A DNA stretch of 64,000 nucleotides from Bin80 sp965261255 (GTDB taxonomy: Bacteria; Bacteroidota; Rhodothermia; Rhodothermales; Bin80): assembly GCA_965261255.1 (NCBI GenBank), contig CBDHCQ010000004.1, positions 434,001 through 498,000 on the forward strand. The letters are read 5' to 3'. Position numbers and translations under genes: made by a program. How positions within the stretch are numbered: position 1 is the first letter of the stretch; every line of letters begins with the position of its first letter. This document shows, in pieces, positions 16,441 through 25,327 of the stretch. The notes beneath the pieces are model-generated. The model searched no databases and was not told the DNA's origin. It saw only the letters and a list, made by a program, of their open reading frames with translations.

Positions 16441-17094
16441 TTATGTATCCAAAAACTTTCTGAGTTTAATGTCGGATGCATAGAATATCTTCATGCGGTA
16501 TCCCCAGATCTTCCGTCGGATCTCTTCACGAATTTCGGCAAGCTCAACCTCAATCTCCCTTATTGCCTGCTCTTGCACCTCTGGTGAGAGTTTGTCGCCC
16601 GTTTCGTTCTCGTACTTCTGAATAGAATACCGAGCTACATCAATGAATTTTTCAGTTAAAATATTTTGACTGAAGGTATCCAGGAAGCGGGGGGAATCGC
16701 TGATGTCTTTTTCTTCCAGACTAGGCGTGCCATCTTCCTCAACGGGTAACTCAATCCCAATCTCTTTAAGTGCCTCGTCCAGAGAGTCAAATATCCGAAC
16801 AACCCTTTTGAAGCCGCTGACTCCCATCACCTCTTGAATTATACCAGGGAGCGAACAAATGCCAAACAGCTTCTCTGAAGAAGAATATTCTTTTGCCACG
16901 ATAAGCAAAATGCGCAATCCCGCGCTGGAAATAAACGAGACTCTGGAAAAATCCAAAATCAGGCTCAGGTCGTCCGGCTTGATCTCCGAGTTGATCAGGT
17001 TATGAAAAGTCGTGCTACTTGGGCTGTCGATTCTTCCGTGAACATCACCAAACAGAAACAAATCTGATCTTCTCCAAGAAATTGATACCGACAT
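16441..17094 (-). CDS. STAS-domain protein (anti-sigma-factor antagonist type) with C-terminal extension
   Basis: From the ATG at 17094 the protein has 217 residues; a TTG at 17175 would add 27. Residues 1-105 form a STAS domain. L-I-L-D-F-S-R-V-S-F-I-S-S57-A-G-L-R-I-L-L matches the SpoIIAA/RsbV phosphorylation loop, with Ser57 at the expected phospho-serine position. Residues about 110-217 are charged and helical (E-I-E-V-E-L-A-E-I-R-E-E-I), which standard SpoIIAA proteins lack. A role in partner switching with a serine kinase or anti-sigma factor is likely, but no kinase or phosphatase gene is next to it. It lies alone between an SDR gene and the tRNA-Asn. Confidence 0.75.
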   Translation of the reverse strand: MSVSISWRRSDLFLFGDVHGRIDSPSSTTFHNLINSEIKPDDLSLILDFSRVSFISSAGLRILLIVAKEYSSSEKLFGICSLPGIIQEVMGVSGFKRVVRIFDSLDEALKEIGIELPVEEDGTPSLEEKDISDSPRFLDTFSQNILTEKFIDVARYSIQKYENETGDKLSPEVQEQAIREIEVELAEIREEIRRKIWGYRMKIFYASDIKLRKFLDT

Positions 17095-17262
17095 ATCTCG
17101 ATGAATAAGAAATTTAGTATTTGTGGATATAGCTTCACCTTCCAACTTTCCGCGGAAACATACGATGTGTCGCAAGGCAAGACCAAATCCCGGAGCGATT
17201 TAGCCAAAGTCTAGGACTATTTGCGTTGGATTCCTCGGGTTTGGCTGGACAACTGGGAGCAG

Positions 17263-17334
17263 CTCCCCGGGTAGGACTCGAACCTACAACCCTGCGGTTA
17301 ACAGCCGCATGCTCTACCATTGAGCTACCGAGGA
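17263..17334 (-). tRNA. tRNA-Asn (GTT)
   Basis: The minus strand folds into a full cloverleaf of 72 nt. The acceptor T-C-C-T-C-G-G pairs with C-C-G-G-G-G-A (one G-U). The anticodon stem TGCGG/CCGCA holds CT-GTT-AA, anticodon GTT. The T arm GTAGG/CCTAC has loop TTCGAGT. The 3' CCA is not encoded. Confidence 0.97.
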
Positions 17335-17428
17335 AACGGGCGAAATAACCACTTAGGTTGCACCTTGTTCCAGATCATGAGGTATTATCAGGGAACTTTG
17401 AACTGCAAGATTGTATCATGTTGACCTT

Positions 17429-17512
17429 GCCCTGGTGGCGGAACTGGTAGACGCGCAGCATTCAGGATGCTGTGCCCGTACGGGCGTGGAGGTTCGAGTC
17501 CTCTCCAGGGCA
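17429..17512 (+). tRNA. tRNA-Leu (CAG)
   Basis: An 84-nt class II tRNA with a long variable arm (TGCCCGTACGGGCGT). The acceptor G-C-C-C-T-G-G pairs with C-C-A-G-G-G-C. The anticodon stem CAGCA/TGCTG encloses TT-CAG-GA, anticodon CAG. The discriminator is A and CCA is not encoded. Confidence 0.97.
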
Positions 17513-17634
17513 CTCGCTGGCCCGTGCGGCTTCTGTTCGCAGGGACTATTTGGTTATTTCCTTAGCTTTTTAAGCATTGTTGCCGCTTATTAATTTGATC
17601 TTCACCACGGCGGCGTCAGGTTGCGAATCTGCTC

Positions 17635-19440
17635 ATGACTTTACATAAGAGTCGTATCCGCAACTTCTGCATTGTTGCGCACATTGATCACGGCAAGAGC
17701 ACACTCGCTGATCGCCTGTTGGAAATTACCGGCACAGTCGCCAAACGCGATATGCAGGATCAGGTGCTGGACTCCATGGACCTGGAGCGTGAGCGTGGCA
17801 TCACGATCAAGAGCCATGCCATCCAGATGACGTATCGGGCCGCCGATGGTTTGGACTATACCCTGAATCTGATTGATACGCCGGGCCATGTTGACTTCAC
17901 CTACGAAGTATCACGGGCCCTGAAAGCCTGTGAGGGGGCCATACTGGTCGTGGATGCAGCGCAAGGAATTGAAGCCCAGACAATCAGTAACCTGTATCTG
18001 GCACTGGATAGTGATCTGGAAATCATACCTGTACTAAACAAATTGGACCTGCCTGGCGCGCGCGCCGATGTGGTTGCGATGTCCATCGAAAGCCTGATCG
18101 GTGAACCAGCCGAAGATGTACTCTCTATCAGTGCGAAGACAGGCGAAGGCGTTCGGGAGTTGCTGGAAACCATCATTCAACGGGTACCACCTCCCAAAGG
18201 GCAACCTGATCACCCACTGCAAGCCCTGATCTTCGACTCAATCTTTAATCAGTATCGTGGTGCAATAGCCTACGTACGCATCTTTGAAGGCACTCTGCGC
18301 AGGCGGGAGGCAATCAGGTTTATGGCTACAAAATGTGAGTATCTAGCGGAAGAGATTGGCGTGCTGAGACTCGGAATGCAACCGACGGAAGAACTCTCAG
18401 CCGGAGACGTCGGGTATGTTATCGGGTCGATCAAAGATGTCAGAGATACGCGTGTGGGGGATACGATCACTCATGCGAATCGGCCTGCTGCCACCGAGAT
18501 TGCGGGATTTCGAGAGGTTAAACCGATGGTTTTCTCAGGTGTGTATCCCACGAACACCGAGGACTTTGAGGATCTTCGTGCTTCGCTGGAACGACTTCAA
18601 CTCAACGATTCTGCAATTGAATATGAGCCAGAGACCTCAGCAGCTCTTGGTTTTGGATTTCGTGTGGGTTTTTTGGGGCTCCTTCATATGGAAATCGTCC
18701 AGGAACGGCTCGACAGAGAATTCAACCTGGATATTATAACGACGCTGCCAAACGTTAAGTATGAGGTCGTAACGAATGATGGAAACATTGAAATCATAGA
18801 AAACCCCAACAAAGTACCCGCAGCAGGAAAGTTAGATCACATAAATGAACCGTTCGTAAAAGCAGAAATTATCTCCCCTTCAGAGTACATTGGCAACATC
18901 ATGAAGCTATGCACCGATCGGAGGGGAGAGTTTGTTAATCAGACGTATCTGGGTACGGAGCGGGCTACGCTGGAGTACCAATTGCCGCTGGCGGAAATCG
19001 TTTTCGACTTCTATGATAAGCTCAAGAGTTTTTCCCGCGGTTATGCCTCATTTGACTACGATTTCTCTGGTTACCGCCGAAGTGATCTAGTCAAACTTGA
19101 TGTGTTGATCAACGGCGACCCGGTTGATGCATTGAGTGCAATCGTCCACCGAAGCAAAGCTTATGAAATGGGCCGCAAGCTTACAGCCAAGCTCAAAAAC
19201 CTGATTCCACGCCAAATGTTTGAGGTGGCGATACAGGCAGCTATTGGCAGCCGTGTGATCGCACGAACAACCGTAAAAGCAATTCGCAAAGATGTCACCG
19301 CCAAGTGCTATGGGGGGGACATTACACGCAAACGCAAGCTTCTCGAGAAACAGAAGGAAGGCAAGAAGCGCATGAAGCATGTAGGCAATGTTGAAGTTCC
19401 ACAGGAAGCATTCCTGGCTGTACTTTCAATGGAGAACTGA
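17635..19440 (+). CDS. lepA: Elongation factor 4 (LepA), ribosomal back-translocase GTPase
   Basis: The 601-residue length is standard for LepA. GTPase motifs are A-H-I-D-H-G-K-S-T (G1, near residue 15), D-T-P-G-H-V-D-F (G3, near 82) and N-K-L-D-L-P-G-A (G4, near 135). The C-terminal LepA domain is present, with S-F-D-Y-D-F-S-G-Y and G-D-I-T-R-K-R-K-L-L-E-K-Q-K-E-G-K-K-R-M-K near the end. EF4 acts on stalled or mistranslocated ribosomes. It precedes an unknown exported protein (5-bp gap) and lepB on the same strand. A lepA-lepB linkage is common in bacteria, so the three genes are probably one transcript. Confidence 0.98.
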   Translation: MTLHKSRIRNFCIVAHIDHGKSTLADRLLEITGTVAKRDMQDQVLDSMDLERERGITIKSHAIQMTYRAADGLDYTLNLIDTPGHVDFTYEVSRALKACEGAILVVDAAQGIEAQTISNLYLALDSDLEIIPVLNKLDLPGARADVVAMSIESLIGEPAEDVLSISAKTGEGVRELLETIIQRVPPPKGQPDHPLQALIFDSIFNQYRGAIAYVRIFEGTLRRREAIRFMATKCEYLAEEIGVLRLGMQPTEELSAGDVGYVIGSIKDVRDTRVGDTITHANRPAATEIAGFREVKPMVFSGVYPTNTEDFEDLRASLERLQLNDSAIEYEPETSAALGFGFRVGFLGLLHMEIVQERLDREFNLDIITTLPNVKYEVVTNDGNIEIIENPNKVPAAGKLDHINEPFVKAEIISPSEYIGNIMKLCTDRRGEFVNQTYLGTERATLEYQLPLAEIVFDFYDKLKSFSRGYASFDYDFSGYRRSDLVKLDVLINGDPVDALSAIVHRSKAYEMGRKLTAKLKNLIPRQMFEVAIQAAIGSRVIARTTVKAIRKDVTAKCYGGDITRKRKLLEKQKEGKKRMKHVGNVEVPQEAFLAVLSMEN

Positions 19441-19445
19441 CGGTC

Positions 19446-20243
19446 ATGCGCCGAAGCTTCTGTATCATATTGATGCTGCTTATGTACACATTGCAGACCC
19501 ATGCGCAAAATGGGCGTATAGCCTGGGATGAGGTTGGCTCTGTTTACGCTCAGGAAAAATTTCAGCGGACCTACCGGACGTACCTGGAGACCTATGGAGA
19601 ATATGTCGGTCCTCTGGATCCGGTCCGATTTCCGGTAGCCAGTGACTCTTTGTTTGGATGGATCAGGCAAGCTATGGGTCTGCCCGATCCATCTTTGTCC
19701 AAACCATTTCAAGGAGAGATAAGTGCATGGGCGCTGGTGTCAATCGATGGGCGAACAGATTGGCTGACACGGTTTGGTCACGTGAAATGGGCATATCTGG
19801 GGAATAATTTTTTTACGCCGCTTGACACAGTTGCCACGCCCGAAATACGTGCTCACTTGGAAGCACACTTTGGCCCGCCTACGCAAACGGCTGTAGAAAC
19901 AAAGCAAGGCGATGCAACCCCTTCTGATGAGAATGGTCAGTTTGAGTACTGGTTTGTGGTCAATGACTCGATTCCAATGATGGTCATGGATGTTCGGGGG
20001 CCGTTTGATCGTGGAGTAATTATAGCAACGGATCAGCGGTTTAGATCATTTCTCTATCGTATGCGACAGTCGCTTCTTGCGGCGGCGATGCGCCGCACGG
20101 AGCCGGCGCCTTATGTAGATTACTACTACAATTTTGTTACGGATAAATGGTATTCGACAGGATACGACGGTGTGGAGTATTTTCTGAATCAAATACGTCG
20201 ACCAAATCTGACACTCGGAAGACCGGTTCAAGCCTCATCATAA
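19446..20243 (+). CDS. Exported protein of unknown function
   Basis: The 265-residue product has a clear Sec signal peptide (residues 1-20, ending T-H-A-Q). The mature part has no motif that I recognise. It is rich in aromatic residues and ends with a Y-x-x-Y-Y-Y-N-F segment. Its gene lies 5 bp after lepA and 38 bp before lepB, so it is probably cotranscribed with them. The location should be the periplasm or outer surface. No catalytic pattern or repeat is evident. It is probably a lineage-specific conserved protein. Confidence 0.75.
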   Translation: MRRSFCIILMLLMYTLQTHAQNGRIAWDEVGSVYAQEKFQRTYRTYLETYGEYVGPLDPVRFPVASDSLFGWIRQAMGLPDPSLSKPFQGEISAWALVSIDGRTDWLTRFGHVKWAYLGNNFFTPLDTVATPEIRAHLEAHFGPPTQTAVETKQGDATPSDENGQFEYWFVVNDSIPMMVMDVRGPFDRGVIIATDQRFRSFLYRMRQSLLAAAMRRTEPAPYVDYYYNFVTDKWYSTGYDGVEYFLNQIRRPNLTLGRPVQASS

Positions 20244-20281
20244 CAGTCCAAGATGGACGAAATTCACCTGGTTACTAACTG

Positions 20282-21424
20282 ATGCCTGAATCACTTGGCA
20301 AGAAGGAAAGAAAACAGCGACGTGCGGAAAGAGCTGCGCAGCGCAGCGGTAAGCGCGAGAAAAAGAAAAAGGGGCCGCTGAGAGAATGGTTGGATGCTAT
20401 TGTATTTGCAATCATCTTCATGGTCATCATGCGGACGGTATTCTTTGATCTGTTTCAGATTCCAACTCCCTCCATGGAGAAGAGCTTGCTGGTTGGGGAC
20501 TACATCGTAGTGTCAAAGCTACATTACGGCATGAGGACCCCGATGACCATAGGCATTCCCTTCACTCAGATATACGTGCGCGGGCTTGATCTTCCATGGA
20601 CGCGGTTCCCCGGTTTTTCTGAGCCTAAGCGATTCGATGCCGTTGTCTTCAACTGGCCTGCGGATGAAGAGAACAAGCCCATTGATCGCAAGACGTACTA
20701 CATCAAACGGGTCATCGGCATGCCGAGTGATACGCTTGAGATAATTGACAAAATTGTACACGTCAACGGTGATACGCTGTTTTTCAAGGAGACGAAGGAA
20801 CCCTTCAAGGATACCATGCAGCGTTTCTGGTATGTCTATAAGGAGGATCCACGTATGCGTCTGCCAAGTGCGCGCCTGGAAGAATTGGGTGTCTCGGAAC
20901 ACTGGCCGACCATGAACCCCACTGTCGTACGGATTCAGGCCACCGATGCTGCAGCGGAGGCCATCGAAGCATGGGAATATGTGACGGCGGTCAACCCCGT
21001 TGTCAGGGAACCAACCGTAAATCGGGCTTACTCACTTTACCCCCCAAGCAGCAACTATTCGACGGATAATTACGGGCCAATTACAATCCCGGGCAAAGAT
21101 CTCATTGTAAATCTGACGCCGGAAAACTGGCCGGTTTATGAGCATGTGATCACCAAGTATGAAGGACATACTGCATCCCTGAGCAGTGATGGTACGATTC
21201 AGATCAACGGCGAGGCGCGAGACACCTATACCTTCACGCAGAACTATTACTTCGTAATGGGTGACAATAGGGACAATTCCGAGGACAGCCGTTTTTGGGG
21301 CTTTGTTCCAATGGATCATGTTGTGGGACGTGCAGTCGCAGTCTATTTCTCGTGGAACAGTGAAGGCAGCCCGTTCATACTGGGCCAAATTCGCGGTAAG
21401 CGCATGTTTCGCGCTATCCAATAA
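20282..21424 (+). CDS. lepB: Signal peptidase I
   Basis: This is a 380-residue type I signal peptidase, longer than the usual 200-320. A basic cytoplasmic N-terminus (K/R-rich residues 7-35) is followed by one membrane span (about 38-56). Catalytic S64 is in P-T-P-S-M-E-K-S and the general base K142 in Y-Y-I-K-R-V-I-G. The C-terminal box is G-D-N-R-D-N-S-E-D-S-R-F-W-G-F. The extra length lies between the lysine and this box (about residues 165-310), in the periplasmic beta domain, as in several Bacteroidota enzymes. It removes Sec and Tat signal peptides at the outer face of the inner membrane. Confidence 0.96.
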   Translation: MPESLGKKERKQRRAERAAQRSGKREKKKKGPLREWLDAIVFAIIFMVIMRTVFFDLFQIPTPSMEKSLLVGDYIVVSKLHYGMRTPMTIGIPFTQIYVRGLDLPWTRFPGFSEPKRFDAVVFNWPADEENKPIDRKTYYIKRVIGMPSDTLEIIDKIVHVNGDTLFFKETKEPFKDTMQRFWYVYKEDPRMRLPSARLEELGVSEHWPTMNPTVVRIQATDAAAEAIEAWEYVTAVNPVVREPTVNRAYSLYPPSSNYSTDNYGPITIPGKDLIVNLTPENWPVYEHVITKYEGHTASLSSDGTIQINGEARDTYTFTQNYYFVMGDNRDNSEDSRFWGFVPMDHVVGRAVAVYFSWNSEGSPFILGQIRGKRMFRAIQ

Positions 21425-21453
21425 AAGCCCTGCGTATCGGTACACGCTCAGGG
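21422..21453 (-). terminator. Probable intrinsic terminator of the L,D-transpeptidase gene
   Basis: On the minus strand CCCTG-(AG)-CGT pairs with ACG-CAGGG, with a two-base bulge, and is followed by CTTTTATT. It lies just past the stop of the gene at 21458. The T-rich end overlaps the stop codon of the convergent lepB. Confidence 0.5.
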
Positions 21454-21457
21454 ATGA

Positions 21458-22411
21458 TCAATCAATCTGCTGTGACTTACGAAGTTCGTCAAATTTTTCC
21501 TGTTGGGGAGTGCCGGGAGGCACATCGTAAGGGTGGGCAGGCAGATCAACGAGCTTCAGGACCGGGTAGCGACGACCATGCTCAAATGGTTGCGGCTTGC
21601 CGCGCGGTTCCTTGCCGATAACCAGTACAGTGGTACCCTGTTTCAGGATTTTTGCCCCGACAGATGCAATTCCCTCGGACGTGCTAGTAGTTTGCCAAAT
21701 ATCCGCCCAGTCGTAAACCCATCTTGCATCGGCATCAACCAGCCGCACACACCCGTGACTCATCGGCCCGCCGGTGGGCATTTCGTATTGGTGCACATGC
21801 ATTCCGTTGGGATGGAAGTTCATAACCCAGTACATTTCCCAAGGCTCGCCTTCGGGGCTCTCCGATGATACGCGGTACTCCTCACGCCAATTGAAATTGT
21901 AGCGGCCGTAGGGGGTTGGCGACTCATCCGGGTCACCGGTATTGATGATTCCCCACCGCATAAGGCGTCCGTACTCGTAAGCGGCAAAGGCCTGAATGGT
22001 CTTGTCCATAATGAAGAGCTTGTCAAACTCCCGTCCGCCGGCATAGTAGCGTGGAAACGGCGAGTAAGCCCTGAAATCCAACTCAAACCGTGTCGGCGCG
22101 ATGACGGTATCGCCAACGGTATAGGTCTGCATCATGCGACGATTGATCATTTCGACAAGCATTGAGCGTCGAGTGCCGAGTCGGGTATTGCCATCGCCGA
22201 TTTTACGATAGAACACATTCCGGGCCAGAACGCTGTTGTTCCGGTCATTTTCGAGGACATGGTACCTATAGAATACCTCCGGGATATGTTCAAGGCTTTC
22301 GAAGCGCAGGTTTAGCAGGTCCGCAACCGCATCCTGATCAATGTACCCCCCCGACTGGGCGTAAGCGGCCGGTACAAAAAAGAGAATCCAAAGTAGTTTT
22401 AGCGAGCGCAT
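21458..22411 (-). CDS. L,D-transpeptidase (YkuD domain), exported
   Basis: The start is taken at 22411 (M-R-S-L-K-L-L-W), which gives a proper signal peptide ending A-Y-A-Q and avoids overlap with the upstream channel gene; an in-frame start at 22471 is less likely. The 317-residue product has the YkuD active site H-Q-Y-E ... S-H-G-C-V-R-L, with the catalytic Cys near residue 218. Upstream P-Y-G-R-Y-N-F is a typical substrate-groove segment. L,D-transpeptidases form 3-3 crosslinks in peptidoglycan or attach proteins to it. The gene is convergent with lepB and its transcript seems to end at the hairpin at 21428-21453. Confidence 0.88.
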   Translation of the reverse strand: MRSLKLLWILFFVPAAYAQSGGYIDQDAVADLLNLRFESLEHIPEVFYRYHVLENDRNNSVLARNVFYRKIGDGNTRLGTRRSMLVEMINRRMMQTYTVGDTVIAPTRFELDFRAYSPFPRYYAGGREFDKLFIMDKTIQAFAAYEYGRLMRWGIINTGDPDESPTPYGRYNFNWREEYRVSSESPEGEPWEMYWVMNFHPNGMHVHQYEMPTGGPMSHGCVRLVDADARWVYDWADIWQTTSTSEGIASVGAKILKQGTTVLVIGKEPRGKPQPFEHGRRYPVLKLVDLPAHPYDVPPGTPQQEKFDELRKSQQID

Positions 22412-22452
22412 CTGTGTGTTTACCGTGATTATCGCAAGATGTTGTCTGAGGG

Positions 22453-23493
22453 TTATTCGGGAGCCAGACATCCCTCATTGATGAGTTTACCGATCATTTC
22501 GATACTTCCTAGCACTATCAGGATATTCCCCGCTTCAATCAAATCGTCAGGTCCTGGATAGAAATGCCTGTCCTGATCAGTATCTCCTTTGATGATAGCG
22601 ATGACGAAAGTTTCCCAGAACCGTCGAAAATCTGCTTCTCTGAGGGTTTTGCCAGCCAGGGGCGCTCCTTCTTCTATCAGAACCTGCTCCATACTCAAGC
22701 CTAGGTCATCTGCCTGCAATATGTGAGACATAAACTGGTCTACATGGGGGCGCAAAACCACCTGGGCCATTCTTTCGGCTCCAACCTGAACAGGTGAGAC
22801 CACTTTTGAGGCACCGGCCTGGAGTATGCGCCGTCGGCTATCAGCATCCGACGCACGTGCAAGAATAAATAATTCAGGGTTATTCTCACGAGCAACAAGT
22901 GTAACGTATACGTTTTGTGCGTCGTCGGGCAGCAGTGTAATAAGTCCGGTTGCATTTTTTATACCCACCGATAGCAGGGCGCTGTCCTGGGTTGCATCTC
23001 CACTGATTGCATTTATTCCGTTTTCAACCAGACTCTTTATGAGGTCTTCATTTTTGTCCAGAACTACAAGGGACTTCCCAGCCCCCAAGAGCATGTCTGT
23101 GACATCCTTTCCTACACGCCCATACCCGCAGATGATATAGTGGTTTTGCATGTGTTTGATTCTGTAAACCCGGCGACGGTTTCGGATCAGTGTACCTGCA
23201 ACAAGCAGACGTGCCCATCGCGCTGCCACAAAAGCTAAAGATCCAATCCCGACGGATGCAAAAATGATTGTAAAGATCCTCCCCTCATTTGACAGGTCTT
23301 GTACTTCGGTAAACCCTATTGTGCTTAACGTTATGAAAGCCATATAGAGCGAATCCAGCAGCCCCCAGCCTTCAAGGACCGCATACCCTACTGTGCCGAC
23401 TCCCATCCAGAGCGTCAAAAATAGCGTGCTGTAAAAGACCTCGCGCCCTTGGGGAATCCTGTCGCGCAATTGCCGACGAAGCGTCGCAGACAT
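22453..23493 (-). CDS. Potassium channel with TrkA-N (RCK) domain
   Basis: The 346-residue protein has two membrane helices (about residues 20-42 and 75-100) around a pore loop, T-L-S-T-I-G-F-T-E-V. This replaces the canonical T-V-G-Y-G-D filter; the form T-I/V-G-F-x-E-V is common in one bacterial RCK channel group. Residues about 115-235 are a Rossmann RCK domain with I-I-C-G-Y-G-R-V-G-K and V-V-L-D-K-N-E binding a nucleotide. A TrkA_C domain follows up to the end. It should be a ligand-gated K+ (or Na+/K+) channel of the inner membrane. It lies just upstream of the L,D-transpeptidase on the same strand, with no clear functional link. Confidence 0.85.
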   Translation of the reverse strand: MSATLRRQLRDRIPQGREVFYSTLFLTLWMGVGTVGYAVLEGWGLLDSLYMAFITLSTIGFTEVQDLSNEGRIFTIIFASVGIGSLAFVAARWARLLVAGTLIRNRRRVYRIKHMQNHYIICGYGRVGKDVTDMLLGAGKSLVVLDKNEDLIKSLVENGINAISGDATQDSALLSVGIKNATGLITLLPDDAQNVYVTLVARENNPELFILARASDADSRRRILQAGASKVVSPVQVGAERMAQVVLRPHVDQFMSHILQADDLGLSMEQVLIEEGAPLAGKTLREADFRRFWETFVIAIIKGDTDQDRHFYPGPDDLIEAGNILIVLGSIEMIGKLINEGCLAPE

Positions 23494-23711
23494 TACATGA
23501 AGGAACTTATGTTGGAGGACGCTTCATCTATTCTCACCAATCCACGATTATGTAGTGCTCCAAAAATACAGAACCCCTGCATTTCCGTTTTAGATGGGAA
23601 TTATATGATTCCCTGTTGTACAAAGACTGAAGGCCGTGCGTTTTCCGAACAGGCTCGTAAGAATAGCAATCTGCGAATGAATACGTCCAGCACGGGTACT
23701 ACGGCATATTC

Positions 23712-24227
23712 TTATATCGCGGTTACAGGTGTGCGATATATTCTGCTATAGACGGAATCTGCGAGCGGAAGCTCAAATTCCTTGGCGCGCAGTGCCCCCA
23801 AAGTATAGATTCCGGGGTTAAACACCTTGGTAGTGGAACATACCAGGCCCTCAGAAACCAATTTTCTGAAGCTCCCACGAGAAACACAATTCACTTGGTC
23901 GCTCTCGGATCTGTAATAAATCAACGTAGATGAAAGCAGTCGACAATTTTCAATCGCAGAAGCTTCCTTGACCGCACGCATAAGCGCATCAATGCCGCAG
24001 CCACTGATAGCACCACCAGCAACTTCGCCGGCAACTAATAAGAATCGGTTAGCTTCAAGCACAGCTGCACCTTGGACAGGGCGGCCGTGCGAGACCCATT
24101 GTTCAATAAATTGTTGCGTTCGGGTAAGCAGACCCTGCAGTCCGGTCCCATCCCCATCAAGTGCTATGACCCAAAGACGAGCTTCGTCGGAAAGATGGTG
24201 CAGGATATGATCAGATGCCGGAGACAT
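23712..24227 (-). CDS. Conserved Bacteroidota-type protein of unknown function
   Basis: The product has 171 residues without signal peptide or membrane span. The block F-I-E-Q-W-V-S-H-G-R-P-V-x-G-A followed by N-R-F-L-L-V-A-G and S-G-C-G-I-D-A-L matches a small Bacteroidota family. Members are sometimes mislabelled ABC transporter ATPase, but no Walker motifs are present here. Its ATG overlaps the xseB stop by one base (TGATG on the minus strand), so it is probably translated by coupling with xseB. The role is unknown. Confidence 0.75.
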   Translation of the reverse strand: MSPASDHILHHLSDEARLWVIALDGDGTGLQGLLTRTQQFIEQWVSHGRPVQGAAVLEANRFLLVAGEVAGGAISGCGIDALMRAVKEASAIENCRLLSSTLIYYRSESDQVNCVSRGSFRKLVSEGLVCSTTKVFNPGIYTLGALRAKEFELPLADSVYSRIYRTPVTAI

Positions 24228-24475
24228 CAGTTGGAAAGAGTAAGTTCGTCAGATGGTGCATCCGTGTCCGCCTCAAGGATACTGCGCAATTCAGTGACCC
24301 GTTGTTCGGCTGTATCCAGCCGTTTCATACATTCTTTGGCGAGACCGATGCCTTCCTCGTATTTTTTCAGGGCCGATTCCATTGTACCGGAATCTTCGGA
24401 CAAGTCCTTTGCAATGGACTCTAGGCGCTGCAGAAGCGTATCAAGCGATTCTTCGGTCTCTGTGGTATTGTTCAT
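24227..24475 (-). CDS. xseB: Exodeoxyribonuclease VII small subunit
   Basis: The start at 24475 (M-N-N-T-T-E-T-E-E-S) gives 82 residues, the normal size. An in-frame ATG at 24517 would add 14 residues with no family counterpart. The core is L-E-S-I-A-K-D-L with L-K-K-Y-E-E-G-I-G-L-A-K-E-C and R-L-D-T-A-E-Q-R-V, the typical XseB coiled-coil helices. It assembles in several copies on XseA to degrade single-stranded DNA. The large subunit gene is about 2 kb away at 26468-27670 on the same strand, separated by an SDR in the opposite direction and a YjbQ-like gene. Confidence 0.9.
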   Translation of the reverse strand: MNNTTETEESLDTLLQRLESIAKDLSEDSGTMESALKKYEEGIGLAKECMKRLDTAEQRVTELRSILEADTDAPSDELTLSN

Positions 24476-24544
24476 GGAGTCATGACAACGATAACGGAAC
24501 GTACGTAAACGGTCCATAGATTATACACTTAAAGTCTTAGAAAG

Positions 24545-25324
24545 ATGAATTTAGGTCTCAAAGGGAAGGTTGCAGTTGTTACTGGTGCCAGTCGGGGATT
24601 GGGCAGAGCCATAGCAATGGGGCTCGCAGCAGAAGGATGCCGTCTTGTAGTTTGTGCCCGTGGCCAAGAAGCGCTGGAGGCTGTGAAGGAAGAGATCTCC
24701 GAACTTCATGGTGTGCCCGTACTGGCGAAGCAAACAGATTTAACGGTAGCTGGAGAACCGGAAGCCTTGATTAAAGCTGCCGCCGACCACTTTGGAGGGG
24801 TTCAACTTCTGGTCAATAACGCTGGTGGCAATCGCCGGGGCAAGTTCGCTGATTTATCAGATCAGGACTGGGATGACATATTAACCTTGAATTTGAAGAT
24901 GCATCTACGAGCCAGTCGTGCGGCGATTCCATACATGAATACAGCCGGGGGTGGCGCCATTCTGTTTATAGGTTCCATTTTCGGTCGTGAAGCTGGTGGT
25001 CCCGGGTTGTCGATTTACAATACGACCAAGTCCGCACTCATTAGTGCCGCCAAAATCATGGCATTGGAATTGGCACCGGATAACATCCGCGTAAATACGC
25101 TAGCGCCTGGTTCTATTCGATTTCCTGGAGGATCCTGGGACAGACGAGTCAAAAGTGACCCGGAAGGGATGAAGGCCTTTATTGCAGACAATCTGCCGAT
25201 TGGCCGGTTTGGAACGGCAGAAGAAATTGCAGATGTCGCTGCATTCCTGCTTTCTGAGCGTGCGAGTCTGATTACCGGGGCCTGTCTGAATGTCGATGGC
25301 GGCCAGTCACGGTCTCTAATCTGA
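24545..25324 (+). CDS. SDR-family oxidoreductase
   Basis: A 259-residue short-chain dehydrogenase/reductase. It has T-G-A-S-R-G-L-G near residue 14, N-N-A-G-G-N near 93, a Ser in G-S-I-F-G-R, and the intact active site Y-N-T-T-K. It ends in the usual V-D-G-G. An R after strand 2 (C-A-R-G) would favour NADP. It is divergent from xseB across 69 bp and its stop is only 3 bp from that of the convergent YjbQ-like gene. The substrate is not predictable; relatives are annotated as 3-oxoacyl-ACP reductase-like. Confidence 0.85.
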   Translation: MNLGLKGKVAVVTGASRGLGRAIAMGLAAEGCRLVVCARGQEALEAVKEEISELHGVPVLAKQTDLTVAGEPEALIKAAADHFGGVQLLVNNAGGNRRGKFADLSDQDWDDILTLNLKMHLRASRAAIPYMNTAGGGAILFIGSIFGREAGGPGLSIYNTTKSALISAAKIMALELAPDNIRVNTLAPGSIRFPGGSWDRRVKSDPEGMKAFIADNLPIGRFGTAEEIADVAAFLLSERASLITGACLNVDGGQSRSLI

Positions 25325-25327
25325 TCA

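Noticed and set aside
23449..23751. 100-codon plus-strand frame between the K+ channel and the unknown gene at 23712
   Set aside because: It overlaps the start of the channel gene and the end of the other gene and has no recognisable product.
23712..24227. ABC transporter ATPase, a label used for relatives of this protein
   Set aside because: No Walker A, Walker B or signature motif is present in the 171 residues.
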